A stretch of 64,000 nt of DNA from Hyphomonadaceae bacterium UBA1849 (GTDB lineage Bacteria; Pseudomonadota; Alphaproteobacteria; Caulobacterales; Hyphomonadaceae). The stretch covers positions 616,167 through 680,166 of the forward strand of contig DDIN01000008.1 in NCBI GenBank assembly GCA_002338565.1. The letters are read 5' to 3'. Made by a program: the position numbers and the translations under genes. The notes under the pieces are model-generated. The model saw only the letters and a list, made by a program, of their open reading frames with translations, was not told the origin of the DNA and did not search any database. Of the stretch, positions 51,914 to 60,313 are shown piece by piece. Each line of letters starts with the position of its first letter. Position 1 is the first letter of the stretch.

Positions 51914-52516
51914 TTACTCGCTTAAAGCGGCTTCAACCTCGCCAAGTGTGTTCTTCCCGAAATACATTTCATCACCCACAAAGAAGGTCGGAATGCCAAA
52001 CGCGCCGCGGCTGACAGCCGCCTCCGTATTGGCGATCAGACCCGCCTTCACATCAGGCTCCTGCGTTGCCGCGAGAATAGCTGCGCCATCAAGACCGGCA
52101 TCAGTCATCACCGAAACGAAGACCTCAGGATCATCCATCTTCTGGCCGTCTTCCCACATGGCTTTGAGCCCAGCCTCGACATAAGCATCCAGAAAACCTT
52201 CACGCTCGGCATAGATCGCGCCGCGCATAAGCGTCAGCGTGTTCACCGGAAAATGCGGATTCATTTTGAAAGCTGTCAGGCCGTGCTTTTTGATGAAGCG
52301 GCGCGTTTCTAGGTTTTCATACTCGAGCTTTCCCTTCACGCCGCCGAACGCCATCATTGGTGACTGGTTGTTAGTCGCCTTGAAGATGCCGCCAAGAAGA
52401 GACGGGATAAGCTTCATCTTCGCGCCGGTACGCTCAAGAATGGCTGGCAGCACTTTGTAGGACAGATACGCATTCGGGCTTCCGAAATCGAAAATGAAAT
52501 CGACAGTCTTGGTCAT
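51914..52516 (-). CDS. DsbA-fold 2-hydroxychromene-2-carboxylate-isomerase-like protein
   Basis: A 200-residue thioredoxin-fold protein from ATG 52516. The motif FIFDFGSPNAYLSYK has Ser in place of the first Cys of the DsbA CxxC, characteristic of kappa-GST/HCCA isomerases, which use a Ser/GSH pair. NPHFPVNTL and GAFGIPTFFVGDEMYFGK (cis-Pro loop) are standard. A good GGGGGGAG ribosome-binding site precedes ATG; the extra 16 codons to 52564 are rejected. Glutathione-dependent isomerase or related transferase; substrate unknown. The adjacent upstream SDR gene is 10 bases away, suggesting an operon. Confidence 0.88.
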   Translation of the reverse strand: MTKTVDFIFDFGSPNAYLSYKVLPAILERTGAKMKLIPSLLGGIFKATNNQSPMMAFGGVKGKLEYENLETRRFIKKHGLTAFKMNPHFPVNTLTLMRGAIYAEREGFLDAYVEAGLKAMWEDGQKMDDPEVFVSVMTDAGLDGAAILAATQEPDVKAGLIANTEAAVSRGAFGIPTFFVGDEMYFGKNTLGEVEAALSE

Positions 52517-52526
52517 ACTCTCCCCC

Positions 52527-53264
52527 CTACCAGGTCTCTTTCCAAGGACGCAGATCAAGCTCATGCGTCCAGGCTGTTCTTGGCTGTTTGTGCAACATCA
52601 CATAATTCGCCGCGATATGATCCGGATTCAGAATGGCATCGTCTTCGCGCTTCTGGTCCACGTCCGGCACATTCTCGCGGATGAAGTTGGAATCGATGGC
52701 GCCATCTACAATCACATGGGCGACATGAATGTTCTGAGGTCCAAGCTCGCGCGCCATGGATTGCGCGAGCGCCCTAAGGCCATGCTTGGCGGCTGCGAAG
52801 GCAGAAAAGCCGTTCGCACCGCGCACACTGGCTGTCGCGCCCGTGAAGAGGATCGTGCCGCGACCCCGCGTCTTCATGCGCGCCGCTGCTTCGCGGCCCA
52901 TCAGGAAGCCGGAGAGACATGCCATCTCCCAGACCTTCCGGAAGACCCGCTCTGTCGTATCCGTAATAGAGAAGCGGACGTTTGCGCCGATGTTAAACAC
53001 CGCCACTTCAATAGGCCCAATCTCATTCTCGATACGTTCGAACAGCGCGATCATGGCCTCTTCGTCGCGCGCATCGCACGGGCAAGCTTCAGCTTTGCCG
53101 CCCTCATCGCGGATGGATTGGGCCAGCTTCCCAAGCGCATCAGCATGACGCGGGCGCCGGACGAGGCAGGCGGTCAAGCCGTCATGTGCAAAAGCCTTAG
53201 CGATTGCTGCGCCCGTATCATCACCGGCGCCAATTACGAGACATACACCGTTTTTGTCCGCCAT
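52527..53264 (-). CDS. SDR-family protein with Phe in place of the catalytic Tyr
   Basis: A 245-residue short-chain dehydrogenase-like protein. The cofactor motif is unusual, CLVIGAGDDTGAAIAKAF, and N-A-G is replaced by FNIGANVRF. The catalytic Ser is shifted (FTGATASVRGANG) and the Y-x-x-x-K motif reads FAAAK, so the Tyr is Phe while Lys is kept. This is a known subgroup of degenerate classical SDRs; it may bind NADP without normal dehydrogenase chemistry, or use another acid. Possible partner: the HCCA-isomerase-like gene downstream. Start ATG 53264, GGAGCG seven bases upstream. Confidence 0.85.
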   Translation of the reverse strand: MADKNGVCLVIGAGDDTGAAIAKAFAHDGLTACLVRRPRHADALGKLAQSIRDEGGKAEACPCDARDEEAMIALFERIENEIGPIEVAVFNIGANVRFSITDTTERVFRKVWEMACLSGFLMGREAAARMKTRGRGTILFTGATASVRGANGFSAFAAAKHGLRALAQSMARELGPQNIHVAHVIVDGAIDSNFIRENVPDVDQKREDDAILNPDHIAANYVMLHKQPRTAWTHELDLRPWKETW

Positions 53265-53354
53265 TCGCTCCTCCTATTTTTATAAATCCAGTATCCCCGC
53301 AATTCACCGGATTTGCACGCTTTGCCCGGGAACAGCGCTTAATATAAATTTGTT

Positions 53355-53366
53355 TTATACGTATAA
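53355..53366. promoter_or_regulatory. Perfect 12-bp palindrome in the katG promoter region
   Basis: TTATAC/GTATAA, perfectly symmetric, 108 bases upstream of katG and 91 bases upstream of the SDR start in an AT-rich intergenic stretch. Could be a regulator site or part of a promoter. I could not identify a convincing OxyR site; CTATCCGATAG near 53435 is symmetric but not arranged like OxyR repeats. Confidence 0.3.
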
Positions 53367-53473
53367 CTCAAACAATCAATTATACTTTTAGATCGTTTTG
53401 GGTTACCGTTTCTTCAGTTCAACAAGCTGCGCGTCTATCCGATAGCGCGGACGACTCAGAAGGAGAGGAAAGA

Positions 53474-55648
53474 ATGGACCCGAACAATTCATCTCGCGGC
53501 AAATGCCCAGTTATGCACGGTGGAATGACAAGTTCCGAAACAACCGTAACAAGCTGGTGGCCGAAGACGCTGAACCTCGACATTCTTCACCAACACGATA
53601 GCAAGACAAACCCGCTCGGCGACGACTTCAACTACGCTGAAGAAGTTCAGAAGATCGATTTTGACGAGCTGAAAAAAGACATGCTCGAACTGATGCATGA
53701 CAGCAAGGAATGGTGGCCAGCCGACTGGGGCACATATGCCGGTCTGTTCGGACGCCTGGCATGGCACGCAGCCGGTTCCTACCGTCTCGCAGACGGTCGC
53801 GGCGGCGGCGGCACAGGCAATATCCGTTTTGCACCGCTGAACTCCTGGCCGGACAACGCCAACCTCGACAAGGCGCGTCGTCTCCTTTGGCCGATCAAGA
53901 AGAAGTACGGCAACAAGCTCTCATGGGCTGACCTGATAGTCCTCTCCGGCACAATCGGCTATGAAAGCACGGGCCTGAAGACATACGGCTTCGCATTCGG
54001 CCGTGAAGACATCTACCACCCTGAGAAAGACACGTATTGGGGTTCAGAGCGTGAATGGCTGACCGCAAACGAAGAGCGCTATCCTGAAGACGAAGACCGT
54101 TCGTCACTGGAGAACCCGCTGGCGGCTGTTGTCATGGGCCTCATCTATGTGAACCCGGAAGGCGTGAACGGCAAACCTGATCCGGCGCGCACAGCGAAAG
54201 ACGTCCGCGAAACATTCAAACGCATGGCGATGAATGACGAGGAAACAGCTGCGCTGACAGCCGGTGGCCACACAATTGGTAAGGCACACGGTAACGGCGC
54301 GGCCGAAAATCTCAGCCCGGAGCCTGAAGGCGGCGAGCTGGAATCCATGGGTATGGGCTGGCTGAACACCAAAGGCCGCGGCGTTGGTCGCGATACGCTG
54401 ACAGGTGGCCCGGAAGGTGCTTGGACGCAGAACCCGACAAAGTGGGATGGCGGCTATTTTGAAATGCTGCTCGACTATGAGTGGGAGCTGACGAAATCAC
54501 CGGCTGGCGCACAACAATGGAAGCCTGTGAACATCTCAGAAGACCACATGCCGGCAGATGTTGAGGACCCATCCATCAAAACCATGCCGCTCATGACTGA
54601 CGCGGACATGGCGATGAAGGTCGACCCGATCTATCGCGAGATCATGGAGAAATTCCGTAACGATCACGAGTACTTCTCCGACTGTTTCGCACGCGCTTGG
54701 TTCAAGCTGACTCACCGCGATATGGGTCCGAAAGTCCGTTATCTCGGCCCGTGGGTACCATCTGAAGACCTGATCTGGCAGGACCCGGTTCCGGCAGGCT
54801 CTACCGGCTATGATGTAGATGCCGTGAAAGCAAAGATTGCAGCAAGCGGTCTGACGGTTTGCGAAATGGTCTCTACAGCATGGGATTCAGCGCGCACTTA
54901 TCGTGGGTCTGACATGCGCGGCGGCGCAAGCGGCGCGCGTATTCGCCTTGAGCCACAAAAGCATTGGGCAGGCAATGAACCGGATCGTCTGGCAAAAGTC
55001 CTAGGCATACTTGAAGCGATTGCCGAACAGACCGGCGCCAGCATTGCAGACACAATCGTGCTGGCAGGTAATGTCGGCGTCGAGCAAGCTGCGAAAGCCG
55101 CTGGTGTAGACGTCACCGTTCCGTTCACACCGGGCCGCGGTGATGCGACTGACGACATGACAGACGCTGAATCCTTCGAGCCGCTTGAGCCTCTGGCTGA
55201 CGGCTACCGTAACTGGCTGAAGCAGGACTATGCTGTAACACCGGAAGAAATGATGCTGGATCGCACTCAGCTTCTCGGTCTCACAGCGCCTGAAATGACA
55301 GTTCTGGTTGGCGGCATGCGCGTCATCGGCACTAACCATGGCGGCACAAAGCATGGTGTCTTCACTGACCGTGTCGGCGCGCTGACAAACGACTTCTTCG
55401 TCAACCTGACGGATATGGGCAATACATGGGAGCCAGTCGGCGAAAATCTCTATGAGATCCGCGACCGCAAAACAGGCGCAACCAAGTTCACCGCAACACG
55501 CGTTGACCTGGTGTTCGGCTCCAACTCCATCCTCCGCTCCTATGCCGAGGTCTATGCTCAAGACGACTCAAAAGAGAAGCTCGTTCACGACTTCGTCGCG
55601 GCATGGACAAAGGTCATGGAAGCAGACCGGTTCGACACACGACGCTAA
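53474..55648 (+). CDS. katG: Catalase-peroxidase
   Basis: Heme enzyme degrading H2O2 and organic peroxides; 724 residues, normal for the family. The distal site is FGRLAWHAAGSYR (Arg, Trp, His), the proximal His is in AALTAGGHTIGKAHGNG. The Met-Tyr-Trp adduct residues are visible: Trp in RLAWHAA, Tyr in VMGLIYVNPEGVNG and Met in VLVGGMRVIG. GGAGAGGAAAGA gives an excellent start for ATG 53474. Codon use is biased as for a highly expressed gene. Likely induced by oxidative stress. Closed by a strong terminator. Confidence 0.97.
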   Translation: MDPNNSSRGKCPVMHGGMTSSETTVTSWWPKTLNLDILHQHDSKTNPLGDDFNYAEEVQKIDFDELKKDMLELMHDSKEWWPADWGTYAGLFGRLAWHAAGSYRLADGRGGGGTGNIRFAPLNSWPDNANLDKARRLLWPIKKKYGNKLSWADLIVLSGTIGYESTGLKTYGFAFGREDIYHPEKDTYWGSEREWLTANEERYPEDEDRSSLENPLAAVVMGLIYVNPEGVNGKPDPARTAKDVRETFKRMAMNDEETAALTAGGHTIGKAHGNGAAENLSPEPEGGELESMGMGWLNTKGRGVGRDTLTGGPEGAWTQNPTKWDGGYFEMLLDYEWELTKSPAGAQQWKPVNISEDHMPADVEDPSIKTMPLMTDADMAMKVDPIYREIMEKFRNDHEYFSDCFARAWFKLTHRDMGPKVRYLGPWVPSEDLIWQDPVPAGSTGYDVDAVKAKIAASGLTVCEMVSTAWDSARTYRGSDMRGGASGARIRLEPQKHWAGNEPDRLAKVLGILEAIAEQTGASIADTIVLAGNVGVEQAAKAAGVDVTVPFTPGRGDATDDMTDAESFEPLEPLADGYRNWLKQDYAVTPEEMMLDRTQLLGLTAPEMTVLVGGMRVIGTNHGGTKHGVFTDRVGALTNDFFVNLTDMGNTWEPVGENLYEIRDRKTGATKFTATRVDLVFGSNSILRSYAEVYAQDDSKEKLVHDFVAAWTKVMEADRFDTRR

Positions 55649-55672
55649 CCCTTTCTCGGTGTAGTGTGTCAG

Positions 55673-55704
55673 AGCGCCGGCCCTATGGGTCGGCGCTTTT
55701 TCTT
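55673..55704 (+). terminator. Terminator of katG
   Basis: AGCGCCG ... CGGCGCT stem with inner CCC/GGG pairing around TATG, then TTTTTCTTT. 25 bases downstream of the katG stop. Confidence 0.92.
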
Positions 55705-55800
55705 TAGGGAAGCAAATCTCTACAAACCGTCTACTTGACTCACCTCACGTCATCTCTGATCTGAGGCACATAAAACAAGATGATGTGAGGAAACTATACG

Positions 55801-56565
55801 ATGAAACCTTATTTTGAACTGCAGGAAAACAAGGTCATCGCTTCCGAGCATTGCGCCGGCCCGTGGGACCCGAGCATGCAGCATGGCGGCGCGGTTTCAG
55901 CCCTCATCGCGCATCTGGCAGGCACGCTTCCATCCGAAGTGCCTATGCAGGTGTCACGCCTCACAATTGATCTGAAGCGCCCCGTACCAATGGGCGAACT
56001 TGGCTATAAGATCGACATCAACCGTCAGGGCCGCAACATTCAGGCGGCTGATATTTCCCTCACGCATGGCGACAAAGAAGTCTGCCGCGCTTCGGTTCTG
56101 CGCATCCGCGAAACAGAGTTTGGCGACCTGCCTGAAGCAGTGAACCCACCGCCTGCACCGTATGAGCGTGATGGCGAGAATATGCCGCTGAACCGGTTTG
56201 CCGGCTTTAACGAGCACATCAGTATTCAGGAAGCGACAAGCCATCCTCCGCATATGAAGCGCGCTGCATGGTTCCACATTCCGCGCCCGTATTTCGGCCA
56301 TACCGAGACAACAGCCCTGATGCGTGCAGCCTCTACCGGCGACTATTGCAACGGGTTTGGCGGCGGTCTCGACTTCACCAAATGGACCTTTATCAACGCT
56401 GACCTCACACTGCACTTTGCGCGCAAACCTGTCGGCGAGTGGATCATGCTGACGGCCAGCGCATGGATGTCAGATAATGGTTCCGGCCTTGGCTATGGCG
56501 AACTTGCTGACGAGAAGGGCTTTTTCGGCCGCGCTGTGCAATCTCTGGTGATCGGCAAGCGCTAG
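55801..56565 (+). CDS. Double-hotdog thioesterase (TesB-like) family protein
   Basis: A 254-residue acyl-CoA thioesterase-like protein with two hotdog domains: first domain with GPWDPSMQHGGAVSALIAHLAG and VSRLTIDLKRPVPMGEL, second ending WTFINADLTLHFARKPVGEWIMLTA and GSGLGYGELADEKGFFGRAVQSLVI. The HGG...A motif marks the hotdog core. It probably hydrolyses medium- or long-chain acyl-CoA, but substrate range is unknown. It meets the formamidase-like hydrolase gene tail to tail (four bases overlap). Confidence 0.86.
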   Translation: MKPYFELQENKVIASEHCAGPWDPSMQHGGAVSALIAHLAGTLPSEVPMQVSRLTIDLKRPVPMGELGYKIDINRQGRNIQAADISLTHGDKEVCRASVLRIRETEFGDLPEAVNPPPAPYERDGENMPLNRFAGFNEHISIQEATSHPPHMKRAAWFHIPRPYFGHTETTALMRAASTGDYCNGFGGGLDFTKWTFINADLTLHFARKPVGEWIMLTASAWMSDNGSGLGYGELADEKGFFGRAVQSLVIGKR

Positions 56566-57491
56566 TCGGCGAGCGCCTCTTCCAAGAGAGCAGCCTGAAC
56601 GCTCCAGGCGTCTGTGCCTGGCGCAATCAGCTCGACATGCCCCGTATCAGCAACTTCAACGAAGCGAGCTGAGCCACCGGCAGCGATGACTTGCGTCGTA
56701 AAGCCCTCACCCAGAACAAATGGCGCGATCCGGTCATACTGACCATTCACGCTGATCTGTTCACTTGGGGCAGGCTGTAAACGGCTGGATGATGTATCCG
56801 CGTAAACATCGGGCCGCTCAGGCGTCGCCTCGCCAGTAAGCTGGCTCTCAATTGCAGCAAGACAAGTATCCAGCGTGACGGAGCTGGAGGCCTCAAGGTC
56901 TGCAAGCCCGCCTGAATTTACAACGCTGCGAAACTCGAACGTCTGCCCCTCTCCATAGACGGCGCTCTCTGTCGGCAATTGGCCGCGCGCAGCAAGCCAA
57001 GTCACAAGGTGCCCGCCTGCCGAATGACCGATGCCTGCAACACGGCTTGTATCGAGGCCGACTTCTCCCCCACGTTCAAACAGCGCTTCAGTCGCCGCTG
57101 TTACATCGAGATAAGTACCCGGATATCCGCCGCCCTCTTCATCCACGCCGCGATATTCAATGTTCCAGACCGCGAGTCCGCGTTGGCGCAGATCTTCTGC
57201 CGCATAATTCATGAGCGTCCGGTCGGCGATTGCCTTTTGCCAGCACCCACCATGCACCATGAGCACCACCGGATGCGGCCCCTCACCGTCCGGCTGCCAG
57301 AGGTCGACAACCTGCTGATGCAGTGGGCCATAAGACAGGCTCATTTGTGGTTCCGGACGGTCACGTGAAAGCAGGTCTGGCCATGTCATCAACTCGGGCG
57401 GGGACGTTTCCACAGGGCTCACCTCATTTGCGCTACAGACCGCAAAAGACACACAGGTGAAAAAAGCCATGACACTCGTTCGAAATTGCAT
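56562..57491 (-). CDS. Exported alpha/beta hydrolase, kynurenine-formamidase-like
   Basis: A 309-residue esterase-type hydrolase. The oxyanion region is VVLMVHGGCWQKAIAD, the nucleophile lies in AGIGHSAGGHLVTWLA, Asp in VNGQYDRIAPF and His in DTGHVELIAPG. HGG-W with GHSAGGHL is the pattern of animal-type kynurenine formamidases and related esterases. The N-terminus (RTSVMAFFTCVSFAVCSANE) looks like a signal peptide, which would put the enzyme outside the cytoplasm, unexpected for tryptophan catabolism. Head-to-head with kynU, 69 bases apart. So a formamidase role is suggested by context, but a different exported esterase is possible. Confidence 0.75.
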   Translation of the reverse strand: MQFRTSVMAFFTCVSFAVCSANEVSPVETSPPELMTWPDLLSRDRPEPQMSLSYGPLHQQVVDLWQPDGEGPHPVVLMVHGGCWQKAIADRTLMNYAAEDLRQRGLAVWNIEYRGVDEEGGGYPGTYLDVTAATEALFERGGEVGLDTSRVAGIGHSAGGHLVTWLAARGQLPTESAVYGEGQTFEFRSVVNSGGLADLEASSSVTLDTCLAAIESQLTGEATPERPDVYADTSSSRLQPAPSEQISVNGQYDRIAPFVLGEGFTTQVIAAGGSARFVEVADTGHVELIAPGTDAWSVQAALLEEALAD

Positions 57492-57560
57492 TTAACCCGC
57501 CTATCTCTCAGACTGCGATCTTTAAAAAACGTGACGCCAGTAACGCCCGAGGCCCGATAA

Positions 57561-58793
57561 ATGTCCACCACCGGTTTTCCGAAAAGCCTTGAAGACGCTC
57601 ACGCTTTTGACGCAGCAGATCCACTGGCGGCGCATCGCAACGCCTTCTCCATGCCGGAAGGCGTCACCTATCTGGTAGGTCATTCACTCGGCGCGGCGCC
57701 GGTTAAAGCATTGAAGCAAGCCAACACAACAGCTGGCACAGACTGGGCCTGTGATATTGTGGGCTCATGGAACACCGCGGACTGGATTAACCTGCCCCAG
57801 ACGACAGGGGCGAAGATTGCCCCGCTCCTCGGTGTGGCGAGCGATGAGGTGATTGTCTGCGACAGCGTTTCGCTCAACCTCTTCAAGCTTGCCTCAGCCC
57901 TTCTGGAGACCGGCAGGCATAAGCGCCGCCTCATCGTAGAACGCGAGGAGTTTCCGACCGACCAGTACATGATGGCAAAGCTTGCGGGCCTCATCGGCGC
58001 TGAGCATGTGCACACGGACGCTGGCGGCGGACTGCCCGCACTCAAAGACGGCGGTATTCTGGTCAAAAGCCTTGTTGATTTTCGCACGGGGCACATTGCT
58101 GATCTCAGCGCGCATGAAGAGGCGGCACGGGCATCGGGCGGCGCGATCATCTGGGATCTGAGCCATGCGACGGGCGTGCTAGACTTGCGGCTGGCTGATT
58201 GGGGCGCGAGCTATGCCGTTGGCTGCACCTATAAGTACCTGAATGGCGGCCCCGGCGCGCCGGGCTTCATCTATGTATCGCGCGATAAACAAAACGAGCT
58301 TTCAACGCCTCTACCCGGCTGGCTCGGCCACGCAAACGCCTTCGCTTTTGAAGACGAGTATACACCGGCAGATGGATTAAAACGCTTCATCTCAGGAACG
58401 CCGCCAATCCTCTCCCTCGCCACGCTGAATGCGGCTCTTGATGCCTTTGATGGCGTCAACCAAGCCCATCTACAGGCCAAGGCGAATAGGCTTGGCGATA
58501 TGTGTCTGCACGTTTTCGAGGAACTCGGCCTTGCCTCAACTTCACCGCCTGAGGGTAGCCCGCGCGGCGGTCATGTGAGTGTCTGCCACCCGGAAGGCTA
58601 TGCCATTTCACGAGCGCTCGCCGATCAGGGCATTAAGACAGATTATCGCCCGCCAGATACGATCCGCTTTGGCCTGTCACCGCTCTATCTGAGCTATAGC
58701 GAAGTCTGGTCCGCGCTCGACACATTCAGGGACATTCTCGCCCGCGAAACCTGGCGCGACCCCAAATATCAGGTCCGCGCCATTGTCACTTAA
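57561..58793 (+). CDS. kynU: Kynureninase
   Basis: PLP enzyme cleaving kynurenine to anthranilate and alanine. The 410-residue protein has the PLP Lys in AVGCTYKYLNGGPGAPGFIYV, Asp in GGAIIWDLSHATG, an aromatic-box FPTDQYM and a C-terminal FGLSPLYLSYSEVW with the conserved Arg just before (DTIRFG). All are KynU signatures. No tryptophan dioxygenase or other kynurenine pathway gene is here. Divergent from the formamidase-like hydrolase, so the pair may share regulation. Confidence 0.92.
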   Translation: MSTTGFPKSLEDAHAFDAADPLAAHRNAFSMPEGVTYLVGHSLGAAPVKALKQANTTAGTDWACDIVGSWNTADWINLPQTTGAKIAPLLGVASDEVIVCDSVSLNLFKLASALLETGRHKRRLIVEREEFPTDQYMMAKLAGLIGAEHVHTDAGGGLPALKDGGILVKSLVDFRTGHIADLSAHEEAARASGGAIIWDLSHATGVLDLRLADWGASYAVGCTYKYLNGGPGAPGFIYVSRDKQNELSTPLPGWLGHANAFAFEDEYTPADGLKRFISGTPPILSLATLNAALDAFDGVNQAHLQAKANRLGDMCLHVFEELGLASTSPPEGSPRGGHVSVCHPEGYAISRALADQGIKTDYRPPDTIRFGLSPLYLSYSEVWSALDTFRDILARETWRDPKYQVRAIVT

Positions 58794-58799
58794 GTCCTA

Positions 58800-60290
58800 C
58801 TATTCCTGACACTTCTTTGCGCGACGCGAACGCCGTTTCAAATCCATCTGCAAACCCAAAATCGCCATAAACCCAAGCAGAAGCACCATGATGATCGAAG
58901 CTGCCAGATTAGGCATATGACGGCCAAACCCGCGCAAGAAATTCAACTTGTGAAGAAGTGAAAAACTCAGCCGCTCCAGCTTCGTCTCGTCAGGTGAAAC
59001 ATCGGCCAGAACTCCTGTCGCCGTGTCGACAAATATGGTCCCATTCACGGGGCTGGCGATATCAAACTGCCAGACCGGAAGACGCTTGTTCCTGAAGTCA
59101 TATTCCGGGCCGAAGCGTGTAACGAGTGCTGTCTGCAAAAATTGCTCGCGCGAAATTCCGGTAAAGGACTCAGCCATACGAGTCGCGATTTCACGATCGC
59201 CATGCTGAACGGCCTCTCCCGTCATAGCGTCCAGATAAACGGCGGGTCCTGTGCGCTCTACACCATCAAACCGAGCATTTCGAATTTCAGCAGCACTAGT
59301 TGGCCCCCCGCTGCGATCAGCTGCGATCCCCAGACGATAGAGCGACGATCCGTTGCTATCACGGATGATGGAAACACTACTGACATTCAGGCCGGAACTG
59401 ATTTCAGCCCATTGATCGCTGATATCAAAATCGGTCGCGGCAAGGTCAATCGGGTCTGACAAGCGCAATGCGAGCGCGGGCGATGTGCTGGCAACCGTGA
59501 TGAGATGGTAGAAGCCGCTTGCCGAATAAGTCAGAATGGGTAAAGCGAGCGCATATCCCGCTATTCTATGCCATCCCCGCACACCCGGCGCTTTCACTTT
59601 GCGCCGGATCAGCACCAACATGAATACACCGGTCACCCCAAGGGCAAATAGCGTGATGAGCAAAAGACCAATCAGGATAACGCGCGCCCAGTCTGCCTCT
59701 TTTGGAAACCAACTCCACGTATGCAGCCACTGAAAGGCCGTTTGCATCGTATTCTTGAAGCTATTCCCCATACCTGCAACCGCGTTGGTTTCAGTATAGA
59801 TATAAATTGACTTATTATCAGCCCGATCAAAGGTTACCTTATACACGGGAAGCAGCCGGTTCACCTGCGGATAGGCCGGCGAGAACTCGGTAACATGTTC
59901 AACAGATCGGATGGCACCTGTCTCCCCTGTATAATATCTGGCGAGATAAATGGCATGAGCTTCATCATAATTCTCACGCTCTGAGCCTGTATCAAGCTCG
60001 AAATATCTGCGGGGAGCGATTGGATCTTCCGTGACTTGCAGAAGGTTCTCACCATCACTGGCGATGACGCGTATTGCGCGCGCGTCATTTATGCCTGCAG
60101 CCCGGATGGTCTCCGGGATAGATACCGAGCCCGTCAGATCGACGGGCTCCGATGGAGGGTAAAACACGGCCTGCTGAGGCCCCCAGGTGGTCATGATTGG
60201 GTGCAGCAGACCAGATGATGCCCATATCAGCAGCGCCATGCCGCCAATAAGAGCAAGGACACGGTGGAAACGGATCGATAACTGACGCAT
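58800..60290 (-). CDS. PepSY-TM family membrane protein (siderophore/iron reductase type)
   Basis: A 496-residue inner-membrane protein: first helix RVLALIGGMALLIWASSGLLHP, a periplasmic region with PepSY-like repeats (QVNRLLPVYKVTFDRADNKSIYIYTETNAVAG), then a helical block with QWLHTWSWFP, GLLLITLFALGVTGVFMLVLI and GWHRIAGYALALPILTYSASGFYHL, and a last helix near the end (IIMVLLLGFMAILGL). Family members such as PiuB/FoxB are found beside TonB receptors and help release iron from siderophores by reduction; histidines in the helices could bind heme or metal. 23 bases downstream of the receptor gene, so likely one operon. Confidence 0.85.
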   Translation of the reverse strand: MRQLSIRFHRVLALIGGMALLIWASSGLLHPIMTTWGPQQAVFYPPSEPVDLTGSVSIPETIRAAGINDARAIRVIASDGENLLQVTEDPIAPRRYFELDTGSERENYDEAHAIYLARYYTGETGAIRSVEHVTEFSPAYPQVNRLLPVYKVTFDRADNKSIYIYTETNAVAGMGNSFKNTMQTAFQWLHTWSWFPKEADWARVILIGLLLITLFALGVTGVFMLVLIRRKVKAPGVRGWHRIAGYALALPILTYSASGFYHLITVASTSPALALRLSDPIDLAATDFDISDQWAEISSGLNVSSVSIIRDSNGSSLYRLGIAADRSGGPTSAAEIRNARFDGVERTGPAVYLDAMTGEAVQHGDREIATRMAESFTGISREQFLQTALVTRFGPEYDFRNKRLPVWQFDIASPVNGTIFVDTATGVLADVSPDETKLERLSFSLLHKLNFLRGFGRHMPNLAASIIMVLLLGFMAILGLQMDLKRRSRRAKKCQE

Positions 60291-60313
60291 TTCAGATCTC
60301 CTTCATCCAGCCA

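Noticed and set aside
53425..53450. Possible OxyR site (CTATCCGATAG) upstream of katG
   Set aside because: Symmetric, but OxyR sites are ATAG-n7-CTAT units spaced 7 bases apart; orientation and spacing do not fit.
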